In this document: positions 9,643 through 19,508 of the stretch, one piece after another
How the letters are laid out: each line of letters begins with the position of its first letter
How positions within the stretch are numbered: the stretch's first letter is position 1
Source of the DNA: Marinobacterium mangrovicola
Lineage (GTDB): Bacteria > Pseudomonadota > Gammaproteobacteria > Pseudomonadales > Balneatricaceae
NCBI RefSeq assembly: GCF_004339595.1
Contig: NZ_SMFU01000009.1
Span: 124,001 to 188,000 of the forward strand
Direction of reading: 5' to 3'
Length of the DNA: 64,000 nucleotides
Position numbers and translations under genes: made by a program
Notes under the pieces: model-generated
Told to the model about the DNA's origin: nothing
What the model saw: only the letters and a program-made list of their open reading frames with translations
The model's database searches: none

Positions 9643-10851
9643 ATGAGCCGCATGAACCCCGATATGGATCGCCTACAGCCCTACCCGTTTGAAAAACTGG
9701 CAGAGCTCAAGCGCGGTGTGACGCCGCCTGCTGATCTGGAACATATCTCTCTGGGGATCGGTGAACCCAAGCATCCGGCACCGCCGTTCGTGCTCGACGT
9801 GCTGAAAAAGAACCTGGATCGCGTCTCCAACTACCCCAGCACCAAGGGGATGCCGGAGCTGCGCCAGGCGATCGCCGAATGGTGTGAGCGCCGCTTCAAA
9901 CTGCAGCAAGGCTCCATGGATGCCGAGCGCCACGTACTGCCGGTCAACGGCACCCGCGAAGCGATCTTCGCCTTCACCCAGGCACTGGTGAAACGCTCAC
10001 CGGACGCACTGGTGCTAACGCCGGATCCCTTCTACCAGATCTATGAAGGCGCGGCTTACCTCTCCGGCGCCGAGCCCTACTACCTGCCGACGCTGCCGGA
10101 AACCGGCTTCGTACCGGATTACGATGCGATCCCTGCCGATGTATGGAAGCGCTGCCAGCTTCTGTTCGTCTGCTCACCGAGCAACCCGACCGGCTCAGCT
10201 CATACCATCGAGCAGTTCAAGAAGCTGATCGCGCTGTCCGACGAATACGACTTCGTCGTTGCCTCCGACGAGTGCTACTCCGAGATCTACTTCGACGAAG
10301 CCAACCCGCCGGCGGGTCTGCTGCAAGCCTGCGCCGAGCTGGGTCGTCACGACTACCGCAACTGCGTGGTGTTCCACAGCCTGTCGAAGCGCTCCAACCT
10401 GCCGGGTCTGCGCTCCGGCTTTATCGCCGGCGACGCCGAGCTGATGGAGCCGTTCCTGCTGTTCCGCACCTACCACGGCAGCTCCATGCCGATTCAGCAT
10501 CAGCTGGCCTCCATCGCCGCCTGGAACGATGAAGACCACGTGCTGGAAAACCGCAGCCAGTACCGCCACAAGTTCGACGCCGCCATCAAGGTGCTGTCGC
10601 CGGTGCTGGATGTGAAGAAGCCGGATGCCAGCTTCTACCTGTGGGTGCCGACTCCGATCGCCGATGACGCCTTCACTCGCGGTCTGTATGAACAGCAGCA
10701 CCTGACCGTACTGCCCGGCAGCTACCTGTCGCGGCCAATGGCGGACGGCCGCCTGCCCGGCGCCGGCTTTGTGCGCATGGCGCTGGTGGCCACCGTTTCC
10801 GAGGTGGTTGAAGCCTCCGAGCGCATCCGCCGCTACGTAGAATCGCTGTAA
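9643..10851 (+). CDS. dapC: Succinyldiaminopimelate aminotransferase
   Basis: A 402-residue PLP enzyme of aminotransferase class I. The internal-aldimine lysine is in the FHSLSKRSNLPGLRSG segment. The N terminus MNPDMDRLQPYPFEKLAELK is characteristic of the DapC group. It moves an amino group from glutamate to N-succinyl-2-amino-6-ketopimelate in lysine and meso-diaminopimelate synthesis. dapD and dapE lie just downstream and support this assignment over other class I aminotransferases. The start could also be the ATG nine bases later; the AAGGA spacing favours 9643. Confidence 0.92.
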   Translation: MSRMNPDMDRLQPYPFEKLAELKRGVTPPADLEHISLGIGEPKHPAPPFVLDVLKKNLDRVSNYPSTKGMPELRQAIAEWCERRFKLQQGSMDAERHVLPVNGTREAIFAFTQALVKRSPDALVLTPDPFYQIYEGAAYLSGAEPYYLPTLPETGFVPDYDAIPADVWKRCQLLFVCSPSNPTGSAHTIEQFKKLIALSDEYDFVVASDECYSEIYFDEANPPAGLLQACAELGRHDYRNCVVFHSLSKRSNLPGLRSGFIAGDAELMEPFLLFRTYHGSSMPIQHQLASIAAWNDEDHVLENRSQYRHKFDAAIKVLSPVLDVKKPDASFYLWVPTPIADDAFTRGLYEQQHLTVLPGSYLSRPMADGRLPGAGFVRMALVATVSEVVEASERIRRYVESL

Positions 10852-10863
10852 AGGATTTTTGCC

Positions 10864-11208
10864 ATGACCACCGTTTACGGAATCAGCAACTGCGACACCG
10901 TGCGCAAAACCCGCAAATGGCTGGAAGCCAACGGCATCGAGTTCAGCTTCCATGATTTCCGCAAGGATGGACTGGATGCCATCAGCGTCGACCGCTGGTG
11001 TGATGCCCTCGGTATCGACACCGTGCTGAACAAGCGCGGCACCACCTGGCGCCAGCTACCGGAAGCGGAACGGGATGTGGATGAAGCCGGGCTGCGCGCC
11101 CTGCTCGTGGAGCATCCTACACTGATCAAGCGTCCGGTCCTTGAGCATGGCGACACCCTTCGTGTCGGCTTCAAGGAAGCGGACTATGCCGCACTGTTTG
11201 GCGTCTAA
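10864..11208 (+). CDS. ArsC/Spx-family reductase (YffB-like)
   Basis: A 114-residue thioredoxin-fold protein with the single N-terminal cysteine motif YGISNCDTVRK (Cys12). It also has the conserved TTWRQLPE region and the C-terminal LIKRPVL strand-turn of the ArsC family. The YffB branch is thought to be a glutathione-dependent thiol reductase, not an arsenate reductase; its substrate is unknown. It commonly sits in dap gene clusters of gammaproteobacteria, as here between dapC and dapD. Why it does is not known to me. Confidence 0.88.
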   Translation: MTTVYGISNCDTVRKTRKWLEANGIEFSFHDFRKDGLDAISVDRWCDALGIDTVLNKRGTTWRQLPEAERDVDEAGLRALLVEHPTLIKRPVLEHGDTLRVGFKEADYAALFGV

Positions 11209-11256
11209 CACGCCGTATAAATAAAACGATTTCAACGCATTACGAGGACATACAAG

Positions 11257-12288
11257 ATGCCAAACTTCGCATTCGGCCTGGGGGTCGGCACCAAATCCAG
11301 CACTGGTGAGTGGCTTGAGGTTTACTACAACGCGCCGCTGCTGAACGCCAGCGCCGAGCTGATCGACGCGGTTTCCGGCGTTGTTGCCTACGAAGGTGGT
11401 AACGCGGCAATCGAACTGAAAGACGCTGACCTGAAAAAACTGGAAGCCGCTTTTCTGTCTGTCGACGCCAAAGACCAGGCACTGGTCACCGAAGTGCTGG
11501 AAGGCTCCAAGCAGCCGCTGGTTCTGTGCATTCTGGCCAGCGACGAAGGTCCGAGCAGTACTGCCGAGGTCTACCTGAAACTGGCACTGCTCTCCAACCG
11601 TCTGGTTAAACCGCACGGTCTGAACCTGACCGGTATGTTTGGCCTGCTGCCGAACGTGGCCTGGACCAACGAAGGCGCCGTAGCGCTGGAAGACCTGCCG
11701 CGTCGCCAGCTGGAAGCCCGCGCCCAGGGCCGCGTTCTCGACGTTCAGTCTGTGGACAAGTTCCCGAAAATGGCCAACTACGCGGTACCTGCCGGTATCC
11801 GTGTCGGCGACACCTCCCGCATCCGTCTGGGCGCGCACGTGGGTGAAGGCACCACCGTCATGCACGAAGGCTTCATCAACTTCAACGCCGGTACTCTGGG
11901 CGTAAGCATGGTTGAAGGCCGCATCTCTGCGGGCGTTGTCGTGGGTAACGGTTCCGATGTGGGCGGTGGCGCCTCCACCATGGGCACCCTGTCTGGCGGT
12001 AACAACGTGGTTATTTCAGTCGGCGAAAACTGCCTGCTGGGCGCTAACTCCGGTCTCGGTATCCCGCTGGGCGATCGCTGCACCGTAGAAGCTGGCCTGT
12101 ACGTCACTGGCGGCTCCAAGGTCACCGTTCTGGACGACCAGAACAACGACGTGGAAGTGGTCAAGGCTGCAGACCTCGCCGGTAAGCCGGACCTGCTGTT
12201 CCGCCGCAACTCCCAGAACGGTCGCATCGAGGTGAAAACCAACAAGAGCGCGATCGAACTGAATGAAGAGCTGCACAAGCACAACTAA
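11257..12288 (+). CDS. dapD: Tetrahydrodipicolinate N-succinyltransferase (long form)
   Basis: A 343-residue acyltransferase that attaches succinate from succinyl-CoA to tetrahydrodipicolinate, the committed step of the succinylase branch. The C-terminal half carries a left-handed beta-helix of hexapeptide repeats (IRLGAHVGEGTTVMHEGF through GANSGLGIPLGDRCTVEAG). The long N-terminal domain marks the Pseudomonas-type enzyme (about 344), not the 274-residue E. coli type. It stands 48 bases after the ArsC-like gene, with GAGGA as ribosome site. Confidence 0.95.
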   Translation: MPNFAFGLGVGTKSSTGEWLEVYYNAPLLNASAELIDAVSGVVAYEGGNAAIELKDADLKKLEAAFLSVDAKDQALVTEVLEGSKQPLVLCILASDEGPSSTAEVYLKLALLSNRLVKPHGLNLTGMFGLLPNVAWTNEGAVALEDLPRRQLEARAQGRVLDVQSVDKFPKMANYAVPAGIRVGDTSRIRLGAHVGEGTTVMHEGFINFNAGTLGVSMVEGRISAGVVVGNGSDVGGGASTMGTLSGGNNVVISVGENCLLGANSGLGIPLGDRCTVEAGLYVTGGSKVTVLDDQNNDVEVVKAADLAGKPDLLFRRNSQNGRIEVKTNKSAIELNEELHKHN

Positions 12289-13527
<1,239 letters not shown>

Positions 13528-13531
13528 GCCG

Positions 13532-14389
13532 ATGATTTCACTCGGCTGCCCGGTGTGCCAGGCTCCCCTGGCCACCGCTGAAGATGGGCGACGACTGCGC
13601 TGCGAAGCCGGCCACAGTTTCGACCGCGCCCGTCAGGGTTACTGGAACCTGCTGCTGCCGCAACGCAAGAAATCCAAGGATCCCGGTGACAACAGCGAGA
13701 TGATCCAGGCACGGCGCCGCTTTCTCGATGCCGGTTTCTACTGGCTGATCGCAGAGCGCCTGACGCAGATACTGCTGGAAGAGCTCAAAGAGCTTAAAAA
13801 CACGCCGCAGCCTCAACTGCTGGATCTGGGCTGCGGCGAGGGTTACTACACCACCCAGATCGAAGAGGCATTCACCACCGCCGGTCTAGACGCTGAAATC
13901 GCCGGCCTGGATATCTCCCGCCACGCCATCAAGGCGGCCTGCAAACGCAGCGAGAATATCGACTGGCTGGTGGGCACCGGCGCCGATCTGCCGATTCTGT
14001 CCGAATCGCTGGACGCCATGACCCTGATGTTCAGCCGCGTCATGCCAGAGCCGATGGCGAGAGCACTTAAGCCCGGCGGACTGCTGCTGGTGATCTGGCC
14101 GGGGCCTGAGCACCTGATTGAGCTGCGTGAGCTGATCTACGATGAAGTTCGCAAGCGCGAGTTCAATCCTGAGGCCGACCTGCTGCCGCTGTTTGAGCCA
14201 GTACGTACCGAAAGCCTGGATTTCAAGTTCGAAGTGGACGGTGGCGAAGCACTCTCTGATCTACTGCTGATGACGCCTCACGGGCACCGTATCCGCCAGG
14301 AAACCCGCGACCGTATCCTGGCTCATACCAGCCTGGAATGCAGTGCAGACATCCGCTTCGGGCTTTACCGACGCAAGGCTTCAGACTGA
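13532..14389 (+). CDS. rlmA: 23S rRNA (guanine-N1)-methyltransferase
   Basis: A 285-residue SAM-dependent enzyme matching RlmA (RrmA), which methylates N1 of a guanine in 23S rRNA helix 35. The N-terminal zinc site Cys6, Cys9, Cys24, His28 and the following ARQGYWNLLLP segment are diagnostic. The SAM motif LLDLGCGEGYYT lies at about residues 95-106. The DNSEMIQARRRFLDAGFY stretch is typical. It probably shares the dapE transcript. Confidence 0.93.
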   Translation: MISLGCPVCQAPLATAEDGRRLRCEAGHSFDRARQGYWNLLLPQRKKSKDPGDNSEMIQARRRFLDAGFYWLIAERLTQILLEELKELKNTPQPQLLDLGCGEGYYTTQIEEAFTTAGLDAEIAGLDISRHAIKAACKRSENIDWLVGTGADLPILSESLDAMTLMFSRVMPEPMARALKPGGLLLVIWPGPEHLIELRELIYDEVRKREFNPEADLLPLFEPVRTESLDFKFEVDGGEALSDLLLMTPHGHRIRQETRDRILAHTSLECSADIRFGLYRRKASD

Positions 14390-14476
14390 TACGCCGGTTA
14401 GCGGCAAGACTGATCGCTTTTCCTGCATTGATCGCGGCCCGGCTTAGACGCTATAAAGGGCGTCTGGAGGTTTTCG

Positions 14477-14740
14477 ATGCGCATTCGAGAGTGGCTGCAT
14501 AAACGCGCCAACAGTCCGCGGGAAAATTTCTCCCTGCTGGTGTCGGGGTTCGGTGTTTTCGCGCTCGGCTTTGCGCTGGTCGCCGCCGGTCAGTACCTGA
14601 TGCCGACCGGCCTCAAAGCAGAGTTGGCGGCTCTGGCCGGCTTGATCCTGATTGGGGTCGGCATCATACTCGCTGCGGCAGGCTATCTCAGCCTCAGCAT
14701 TCTCCGTATCTTCAGTTTTCTGGACAGCAAAGATGAGTGA
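14477..14740 (+). CDS. Small two-span membrane protein, unknown
   Basis: An 87-residue protein with a basic N terminus (MRIREWLHKRANSPRENF), two hydrophobic segments at about residues 19-40 and 50-72, and a short acidic tail (SFLDSKDE). GGAGG precedes the ATG. Its stop overlaps the next gene's start by eight bases, so the pair is likely co-translated. I do not recognise the family. Confidence 0.7.
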   Translation: MRIREWLHKRANSPRENFSLLVSGFGVFALGFALVAAGQYLMPTGLKAELAALAGLILIGVGIILAAAGYLSLSILRIFSFLDSKDE

Positions 14741-15119
14741 CGAGCGCCACCCCGATATCGAGGTCTACATCAAGAACCGGCCACTGGACGTTATTCTCGA
14801 CTGGCTCGGTGAGCGCTGCGAGCAAGTGCAGACCATCAACAGCGTCGGTGGAACCCACGCCCTGGAGATCGTTATCGACAGCAACACCGTTCCGGTGATG
14901 ATCCACGAAAAGGCGGTCGGCAAAGCCTGGATCAGCGTCTGGTTCCGCTCTGAAAAAACGCCCTGGATTCTTGACCTGGACTGCGCCCACGAGATCGCCA
15001 AGGCGCTGGATACCCAGGTACGCTGCATCGCATCGGGCTGGTCTGAAGGTGACGATCCGGACGAATGGTGGCGCGTGGAAAACGGCGCCGCCGAAAAAAT
15101 TCAGTGGCAGACGAGCTGA
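14733..15119 (+). CDS. Small soluble protein, unknown
   Basis: A 128-residue protein starting MSDERHPDIEVYIKNRPLDV. The start is chosen because it overlaps the stop of the membrane protein in an AGATGAGTGA context and because longer frames would enter that gene. It is acidic and rich in Trp and Asp, with no signal or membrane segment (EVYIKNRPLD ... ILDWLGERCEQ ... WSEGDDPDEWWRVENG). It resembles small conserved proteobacterial proteins of unknown function. It precedes and slightly overlaps zntB. Confidence 0.75.
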   Translation: MSDERHPDIEVYIKNRPLDVILDWLGERCEQVQTINSVGGTHALEIVIDSNTVPVMIHEKAVGKAWISVWFRSEKTPWILDLDCAHEIAKALDTQVRCIASGWSEGDDPDEWWRVENGAAEKIQWQTS

Positions 15120-16105
15120 CTCACACCTTGAACACCGATCTGAAACCGCTGCACGCGCTGCTGCTGGACGGCCAGGGTGGTGGCCGCGATATGGACGCCG
15201 CCGAGATCAACGCATGGCAGCCGGATCAGGGCCTTGCCTGGCTGCACCTGGATTACACCGACCCGGAGCAGAGCGACTGGCTGCGTAACCATTCAGGCCT
15301 CAGTGAACTGGTCTGCGAAGCCCTGCTCACCGAGAACACCCGCCCGCGCGCGACCCTGACCGGCGATGGCCTGCTGATCGCCCTGCGTGGCGTCAACCTG
15401 AACCCCGGTGCCGATCCCGAGGATATGGTGTCGATCCGGCTTTATGTCACGCCGGACAGAATCATCTCAACCCGCAAACGCCGCCTGCTCTCCGTCACCA
15501 GTCTTGCGGAAGATTGCCGCAACGGTGAAGGACCGGCCAACGTCGCCGATTTTCTGGTGCAGCTCAGCGGCAACCTGGTCGAGCGCATGGGCGAGGTGGT
15601 GGAAGAGATCGAAGAGGAGCTCTCCTCGCTGGAGCTGCAACTGCTGGACGACGGCCACAGCGCCGCCATCCGCCAGTCGCTCTCCAACCTGCGCCGCCAG
15701 ACCATCACTCTGAGGCGCTACTTCGGCCCGCAGCGCGACGCTTTCAGCCAGTTGCAGAACGACCGTGCCAGCTGGCTCTCCAACGATCACCGCCTGGAAC
15801 TGCGCGAGATCAGCGACCGCCTGCTACGCCATATCGAGGATCTAGACATGATCCGCGAACGCGCCGCCATGGCCCAGGATGAGCTGGTCAGCCAGCAATC
15901 CGATCAGCTTAACCAGCGCATGTACCTGCTCTCACTGATCGCCGCCGTGTTCCTGCCGCTGGGCTTCCTGACCGGCTTGCTCGGCATCAACGTGGGCGGA
16001 ATTCCCGGCTCGGAAAACCCCTACGCTTTCGGAATTTTCATGCTGATACTGACTCTACTGGTGGCCCTTCAGGTGTGGTATTTCCGACGTCAGCGCTGGT
16101 TTTAA
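15104..16105 (+). CDS. zntB: CorA-family zinc transporter ZntB
   Basis: An inner-membrane CorA/ZntB-type transporter of about 333 residues. A long alpha-helical cytoplasmic domain (VVEEIEEELSSLELQLLDDG, LSNLRRQTITLRRYFGPQRD) is followed by two C-terminal membrane helices. The pore signature is GINVGGIPG, the ZntB form of the family's GxN motif. The GTG at 15104 fits the usual N terminus relative to the conserved LLLDGQGG. An ATG at 15065 would add 13 basic residues and deeper overlap with the previous gene, and a TTG at 15128 is also possible. ZntB mediates proton-coupled zinc movement. Confidence 0.88.
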   Translation: MADELTHTLNTDLKPLHALLLDGQGGGRDMDAAEINAWQPDQGLAWLHLDYTDPEQSDWLRNHSGLSELVCEALLTENTRPRATLTGDGLLIALRGVNLNPGADPEDMVSIRLYVTPDRIISTRKRRLLSVTSLAEDCRNGEGPANVADFLVQLSGNLVERMGEVVEEIEEELSSLELQLLDDGHSAAIRQSLSNLRRQTITLRRYFGPQRDAFSQLQNDRASWLSNDHRLELREISDRLLRHIEDLDMIRERAAMAQDELVSQQSDQLNQRMYLLSLIAAVFLPLGFLTGLLGINVGGIPGSENPYAFGIFMLILTLLVALQVWYFRRQRWF

Positions 16106-16483
16106 AAACCACATTCACAGACGAGATTAAAAGGGAGTTTTATCATTATTCAAAACTCCACTTTTACCCGCCAATAGAATCATTTATATACAAATAACCG
16201 CTGTATCGGCCAGGTTTTAAATCTTTCCCGCAGCCGTCAGCCTTATCTCTGAGTGATATACTGCTATCCTCTGACTCTGCTGCCACAGGATCCCCCAAAC
16301 ACCCTTCGTGACACCAGGATAGCCTGACAACAGGATCATTTTTCCGACTGGAAATACTTGCGCGATCATCGAAACCACGCTCATGATGATATGGCATGAA
16401 TGCTGGAACATCGTGCACGCAGCCCCTCAAAGAAAAAATGCCCGAGCCTTCCGGGTATCAAAATCGACAAACGGAATCAGTAG
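16106..16483. other. Intergenic region after zntB, with one hairpin
   Basis: About 380 bases without a convincing gene. GGAGTTTT at 16134-16141 pairs perfectly with AAAACTCC at 16152-16159 around a ten-base loop and is followed by a short CTTTT. It is a possible weak terminator for zntB. Beyond it the DNA is plain until the XRE regulator, and I see no clear promoter or operator copy there. Confidence 0.4.
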
Positions 16484-17047
16484 ATGAGTAACTCCACACC
16501 GCCAATCGGCATGAAGCTTCGCCACGCTCGGAAAGTTAAAGGGATGCGATTGCGTGATCTGGCTGCGGAGGTTGAGTGCTCTGAGAGTTTTTTGTCAAAG
16601 CTGGAAAACGACAAGGTCCAGCCTTCACTGCAACTGCTGCATCGCATCGTCGCGGTGCTGGAAACCTCCATCAGCAACCTGTTCAGCGATACCGACGACA
16701 ACATCGTATCTCGGGCAGGAACACGCCAGTTGCTGCACACCAGTAACTTCCGCCCGGGTGAAGGGGTAACACTGGAAACACTGATCTCTCCTTCTCAGGG
16801 GCACCTGATGTTCGGCACTATCCACATCGTCCGTGCCGGCGGCGGCAGTTCAGGCCCTATCTCTCACGAAGGTGAAGAGGTCGGATATGTGCTCGAAGGT
16901 GAACTGAATCTCAACGTGGATGGCACCGAATATCACCTCTACCCTGGCGACTCGTTTTTCTTCCAGTCGCGGCTCCCCCACGGTTATCACAACCCCACCG
17001 ATAAAGAGACCCGGGTCCTCTGGGTTAATACCCCCTCCACATTCTGA
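16484..17047 (+). CDS. XRE-family regulator with C-terminal cupin
   Basis: A 187-residue regulator. Residues about 10-64 form an XRE/HipB-like helix-turn-helix (LRHARKVKGMRLRDLA ... SESFLSKLENDKVQPSLQLLHRI). Residues about 110-182 form a small cupin barrel (SHEGEEVGYVLEGELNL ... YPGDSFFFQSRLPHGYHN), the usual ligand-sensing part in PuuR/SutR-like proteins. It sits directly upstream of, and in the same direction as, the livK-amidase operon. A perfect 15-bp palindrome lies 39 bases after its stop, so it most likely controls that operon in response to its substrate. Confidence 0.92.
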   Translation: MSNSTPPIGMKLRHARKVKGMRLRDLAAEVECSESFLSKLENDKVQPSLQLLHRIVAVLETSISNLFSDTDDNIVSRAGTRQLLHTSNFRPGEGVTLETLISPSQGHLMFGTIHIVRAGGGSSGPISHEGEEVGYVLEGELNLNVDGTEYHLYPGDSFFFQSRLPHGYHNPTDKETRVLWVNTPSTF

Positions 17048-17085
17048 TCAAATTCCAGCCAAAAAAGAAAACAACTTTCCCATTG

Positions 17086-17100
17086 GTCAAGTGACTTGAC
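17086..17100. promoter_or_regulatory. 15-bp perfect palindrome, candidate XRE-cupin operator
   Basis: GTCAAGTGACTTGAC reads the same on both strands around a central G. Flanking bases extend the symmetry with one mismatch. Its right arm contains TTGACT (17096-17101), a good -35 hexamer, with a weaker TATGAA (17122-17127) beyond it at a long 20-base spacing. Binding here would block or set promoter use for the livK operon. Confidence 0.7.
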
Positions 17101-17129
17101 TAACGAAAAAGCTTTCCCCAGTATGAAGT

Positions 17130-17304
17130 AGCTGGCCAGGACGGACACCCAGACCGCGAAAAGCGGCCGGGCGCTAAAGCCCAGGGTTCGACCAGAGGAA
17201 TCTTCAGATTCGACTATGGCAAGCCAAGCCCCCTCAGCCTGTTCAGGCAACGTGCGACCTGTTTTGAATCGAGCTTTGAATCAAGCCAATAGGGGGCTTA
17301 CTTG
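17130..17304 (+). promoter_or_regulatory. Structured leader RNA of livK with anti-Shine-Dalgarno (candidate riboswitch)
   Basis: The leader contains a row of short perfect stems: CCGC/GCGG (17154-17166), GGGC/GCCC (17169-17182), GAATC/GATTC (17198-17211), TGGC/GCCA (17217-17226) and GCCTG/CAGGC (17237-17248). AAGCCCCCT at 17226-17234 is exactly complementary over nine bases to AGGGGGCTT at 17291-17299, which is the livK ribosome binding site. The stem at 17217-17226 abuts and slightly overlaps the anti-SD, so two exclusive folds are plausible. I recall a computationally predicted livK RNA motif described near livK and amidase genes, but cannot confirm this is a member. Confidence 0.6.
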
Positions 17305-18474
17305 ATGGGAATCTTACGCAAATCGACAGCACCACTGCTTACTCTCGCGATTACCGCTGCTCTGGGAACCGGTGTAGCAAACGCCAAAGATACTGTGAAA
17401 GTCGCTTTTATCGGCCCACTGACCGGTGGCGTTTCCGCTGTCGGCGTGGGCGGTCGTAACTCTGCGGAGCTCGCGGTTCAGTTACGCAATGCTGACCCGG
17501 ATGCAAAATATGAGTACGAACTCGTTACCCAGGATTCTGAATGCAAGCCCAACGTCGGTGTGCAGATCGCCACCAAGGTTGCCGCAGACCGCTCCGTCAT
17601 CGGACTGGTTGGCCACTACTGCTCCGCAGTTGCCATGGGCGCCGTGGATATTTACCACCGTTTCAACCTGCCGATGTCCGTTTGGGGCGCTGTATTGCCG
17701 GACGTCACCTACGGTAACGACTACAAAGAGATCCACCGTGTAAACGGTACGATGATCAACCAGAACGAAGTCGCCGCGAAGTTTATGACCGATCAGGGTT
17801 ATAAAACCTGGGTCATCATTCACGACACCACCGACTACGGCAAAGGCCACGACAAGTACTTCTCTGAATACCTGACCGAAAACGGCGGCGAAATTCTCGC
17901 CGACTTCGGTGTCCCGGCCGATCAGCAGGACTTTACCGCCGAGCTGACCAAAGCCAAGCAGCTCAATCCGGATGTTATCTACTTCGGTGGCCTGACTCCG
18001 TTGGGTGTGCGCATCCGCGCACAGATGGACAAGCTTGGCATTGAATCCCAGTTCCAGGGCGTATCCGGCATCAAGTCCGACTCCTTTATCGATGGCACCG
18101 GCGAACTGGCCGAAGGCGTCGTCAGCTTCCTGGAAGGTGCTCCGCTTGAGAAACTGCCTGGTGGCCAGTTCTTCTCGGAAAAATACAAGGCAGCCGGCTT
18201 TACCGAATCCGAAGAAGCCTACGGTCCATTCGCGTTTTCAGCCATGAACCTGATTCTGGATGGTATCGAAGAGGTTGGGCCTAACCGTAAAGCCCTGACC
18301 GAATACCTCGGTAATATCCAGGACCATGACTCTGTGGTTGGCAAAATATCTTTTGACGATCACGGCCAGAACACCGTGGCAGCGATCACTCCGTATGTGA
18401 TTCAGGATGGCAAATGGGTGGTCTGGGAAGACAGCGAATATGCTGACGGCACCCGCAAACTAGCTGGTCTTTGA
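17305..18474 (+). CDS. livK: Branched-chain-amino-acid-type ABC importer, binding protein
   Basis: A 389-residue periplasmic binding protein of the Leu/Ile/Val or amide/urea group. It has a Sec signal ending GTGVANA before KDTVKVAFIGPLTGG, then the two-lobed receptor-family ligand-binding fold. The ATG at 17305 is preferred over the TTG at 17302 because of AGGGGG eight bases upstream. The family binds amino acids, short amides, urea or aromatic acids. Neighbouring deacylase and amidase genes argue for an amide or N-acyl compound and not leucine itself. Confidence 0.9.
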   Translation: MGILRKSTAPLLTLAITAALGTGVANAKDTVKVAFIGPLTGGVSAVGVGGRNSAELAVQLRNADPDAKYEYELVTQDSECKPNVGVQIATKVAADRSVIGLVGHYCSAVAMGAVDIYHRFNLPMSVWGAVLPDVTYGNDYKEIHRVNGTMINQNEVAAKFMTDQGYKTWVIIHDTTDYGKGHDKYFSEYLTENGGEILADFGVPADQQDFTAELTKAKQLNPDVIYFGGLTPLGVRIRAQMDKLGIESQFQGVSGIKSDSFIDGTGELAEGVVSFLEGAPLEKLPGGQFFSEKYKAAGFTESEEAYGPFAFSAMNLILDGIEEVGPNRKALTEYLGNIQDHDSVVGKISFDDHGQNTVAAITPYVIQDGKWVVWEDSEYADGTRKLAGL

Positions 18475-18489
18475 TTAGCCTCTGCGTGA

Positions 18490-18525
18490 CTTTTCGGTCC
18501 GCCCTCTGCTGGGCGGGCTGAAAAG
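18490..18525 (+). promoter_or_regulatory. Strong intercistronic hairpin between livK and livH
   Basis: CTTTTCGGTCCGCCC pairs with GGGCGGGCTGAAAAG around TCTGCT: 15 pairs including two G-U. There is no T-tract. It probably protects the livK mRNA or causes partial termination, giving more binding protein than permease. Confidence 0.75.
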
Positions 18526-18582
18526 CCCTCTCCACGCATTCTCAATATTATTTTTTCTTATAAATCATAGAGGTAGGTAACC

Positions 18583-19503
18583 ATGGATATGGGCCTTCTC
18601 GGTCAGTTTATTGTCAACGGCATGATGCTGGGCATGATGTATGCGCTGGTAGCCGTTGGATTCACCCTGTTTTTCGGGGTACTCGACGTTATCAAGTTCT
18701 CCCACGGCGATGTCCTGATGGTCGGCACCTTTGCCGGCTTTTCAACTTACCTTGGACTCGGCGCCATCGGCATCGATAACGCCTTCGTGCAACTGGTGGG
18801 CGTACTTGTAGTGGCCATCGCATCGATGGCACTGCTGGGCGCGATTATCGCGCGCTACCTGGTGCTGCCGCTCAAATCTGCACCGCCGCTCAACACCCTG
18901 CTCGTCACCCTGATGTTGGGTACCGTGCTGCGTGAAGCGATCCGCCTGTTTTACCCGGACGGTTCCAACCCGAAACGCTTCCCCGCGCTGTTACCCACCG
19001 ATTCCTGGACCATTGGCTCCTTCAACCTGCGCGCCGACAGCGTGATCCTGCTGGTTGGCGGCCTGCTGGTCATCGTTGGGGTTCACGTTCTGATCAACCG
19101 TACCCGTCTGGGGATGGCTATCCGCGCCGTGGCGCAGGATGAAGAAACCGCCAAGTGCATGGGGATCAACTTCAAGATGATCGTCCTGCTCACCTTCGGC
19201 CTTGGCTCCGCTGTGGCGGCTTTCGCCGGTGTCATGAACGGGCTCTACTACAACGAAATCAACTTCGGCATGGGCCTGTTGCTGGGCGTGATCGGCTTTA
19301 GCGCCGCGATTATCGGCGGACTCGGCAATATTTACGGCGCCATTCTCGGCGGCTTTATCTTTGCCGCTCTGCAGACGCTCGGAGCGGTCGCTCTGCCCTT
19401 TGCCAGTGCTTACAAAGACGTGTTCGCCTTTGCCGTTGTTATCGCACTTATCGCCTGGCGCCCCACCGGCTTGATCGCCGAAAAAACCAGCGAAAGGGTT
19501 TAA
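18583..19503 (+). CDS. livH: Branched-chain-amino-acid-type ABC importer, permease LivH
   Basis: A 306-residue inner-membrane permease with about eight spans. The N terminus GQFIVNGMMLGMMYALVAVG, the DVIKFSHGDVLMVG segment and the late GGLGNIYGAILGGF segment are classic LivH features. The conserved cytoplasmic loop (TRLGMAIRAVAQDEETAKCMGIN) contacts the ATPases. It forms the channel with LivM. Confidence 0.94.
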   Translation: MDMGLLGQFIVNGMMLGMMYALVAVGFTLFFGVLDVIKFSHGDVLMVGTFAGFSTYLGLGAIGIDNAFVQLVGVLVVAIASMALLGAIIARYLVLPLKSAPPLNTLLVTLMLGTVLREAIRLFYPDGSNPKRFPALLPTDSWTIGSFNLRADSVILLVGGLLVIVGVHVLINRTRLGMAIRAVAQDEETAKCMGINFKMIVLLTFGLGSAVAAFAGVMNGLYYNEINFGMGLLLGVIGFSAAIIGGLGNIYGAILGGFIFAALQTLGAVALPFASAYKDVFAFAVVIALIAWRPTGLIAEKTSERV

Positions 19504-19508
19504 CTCAC

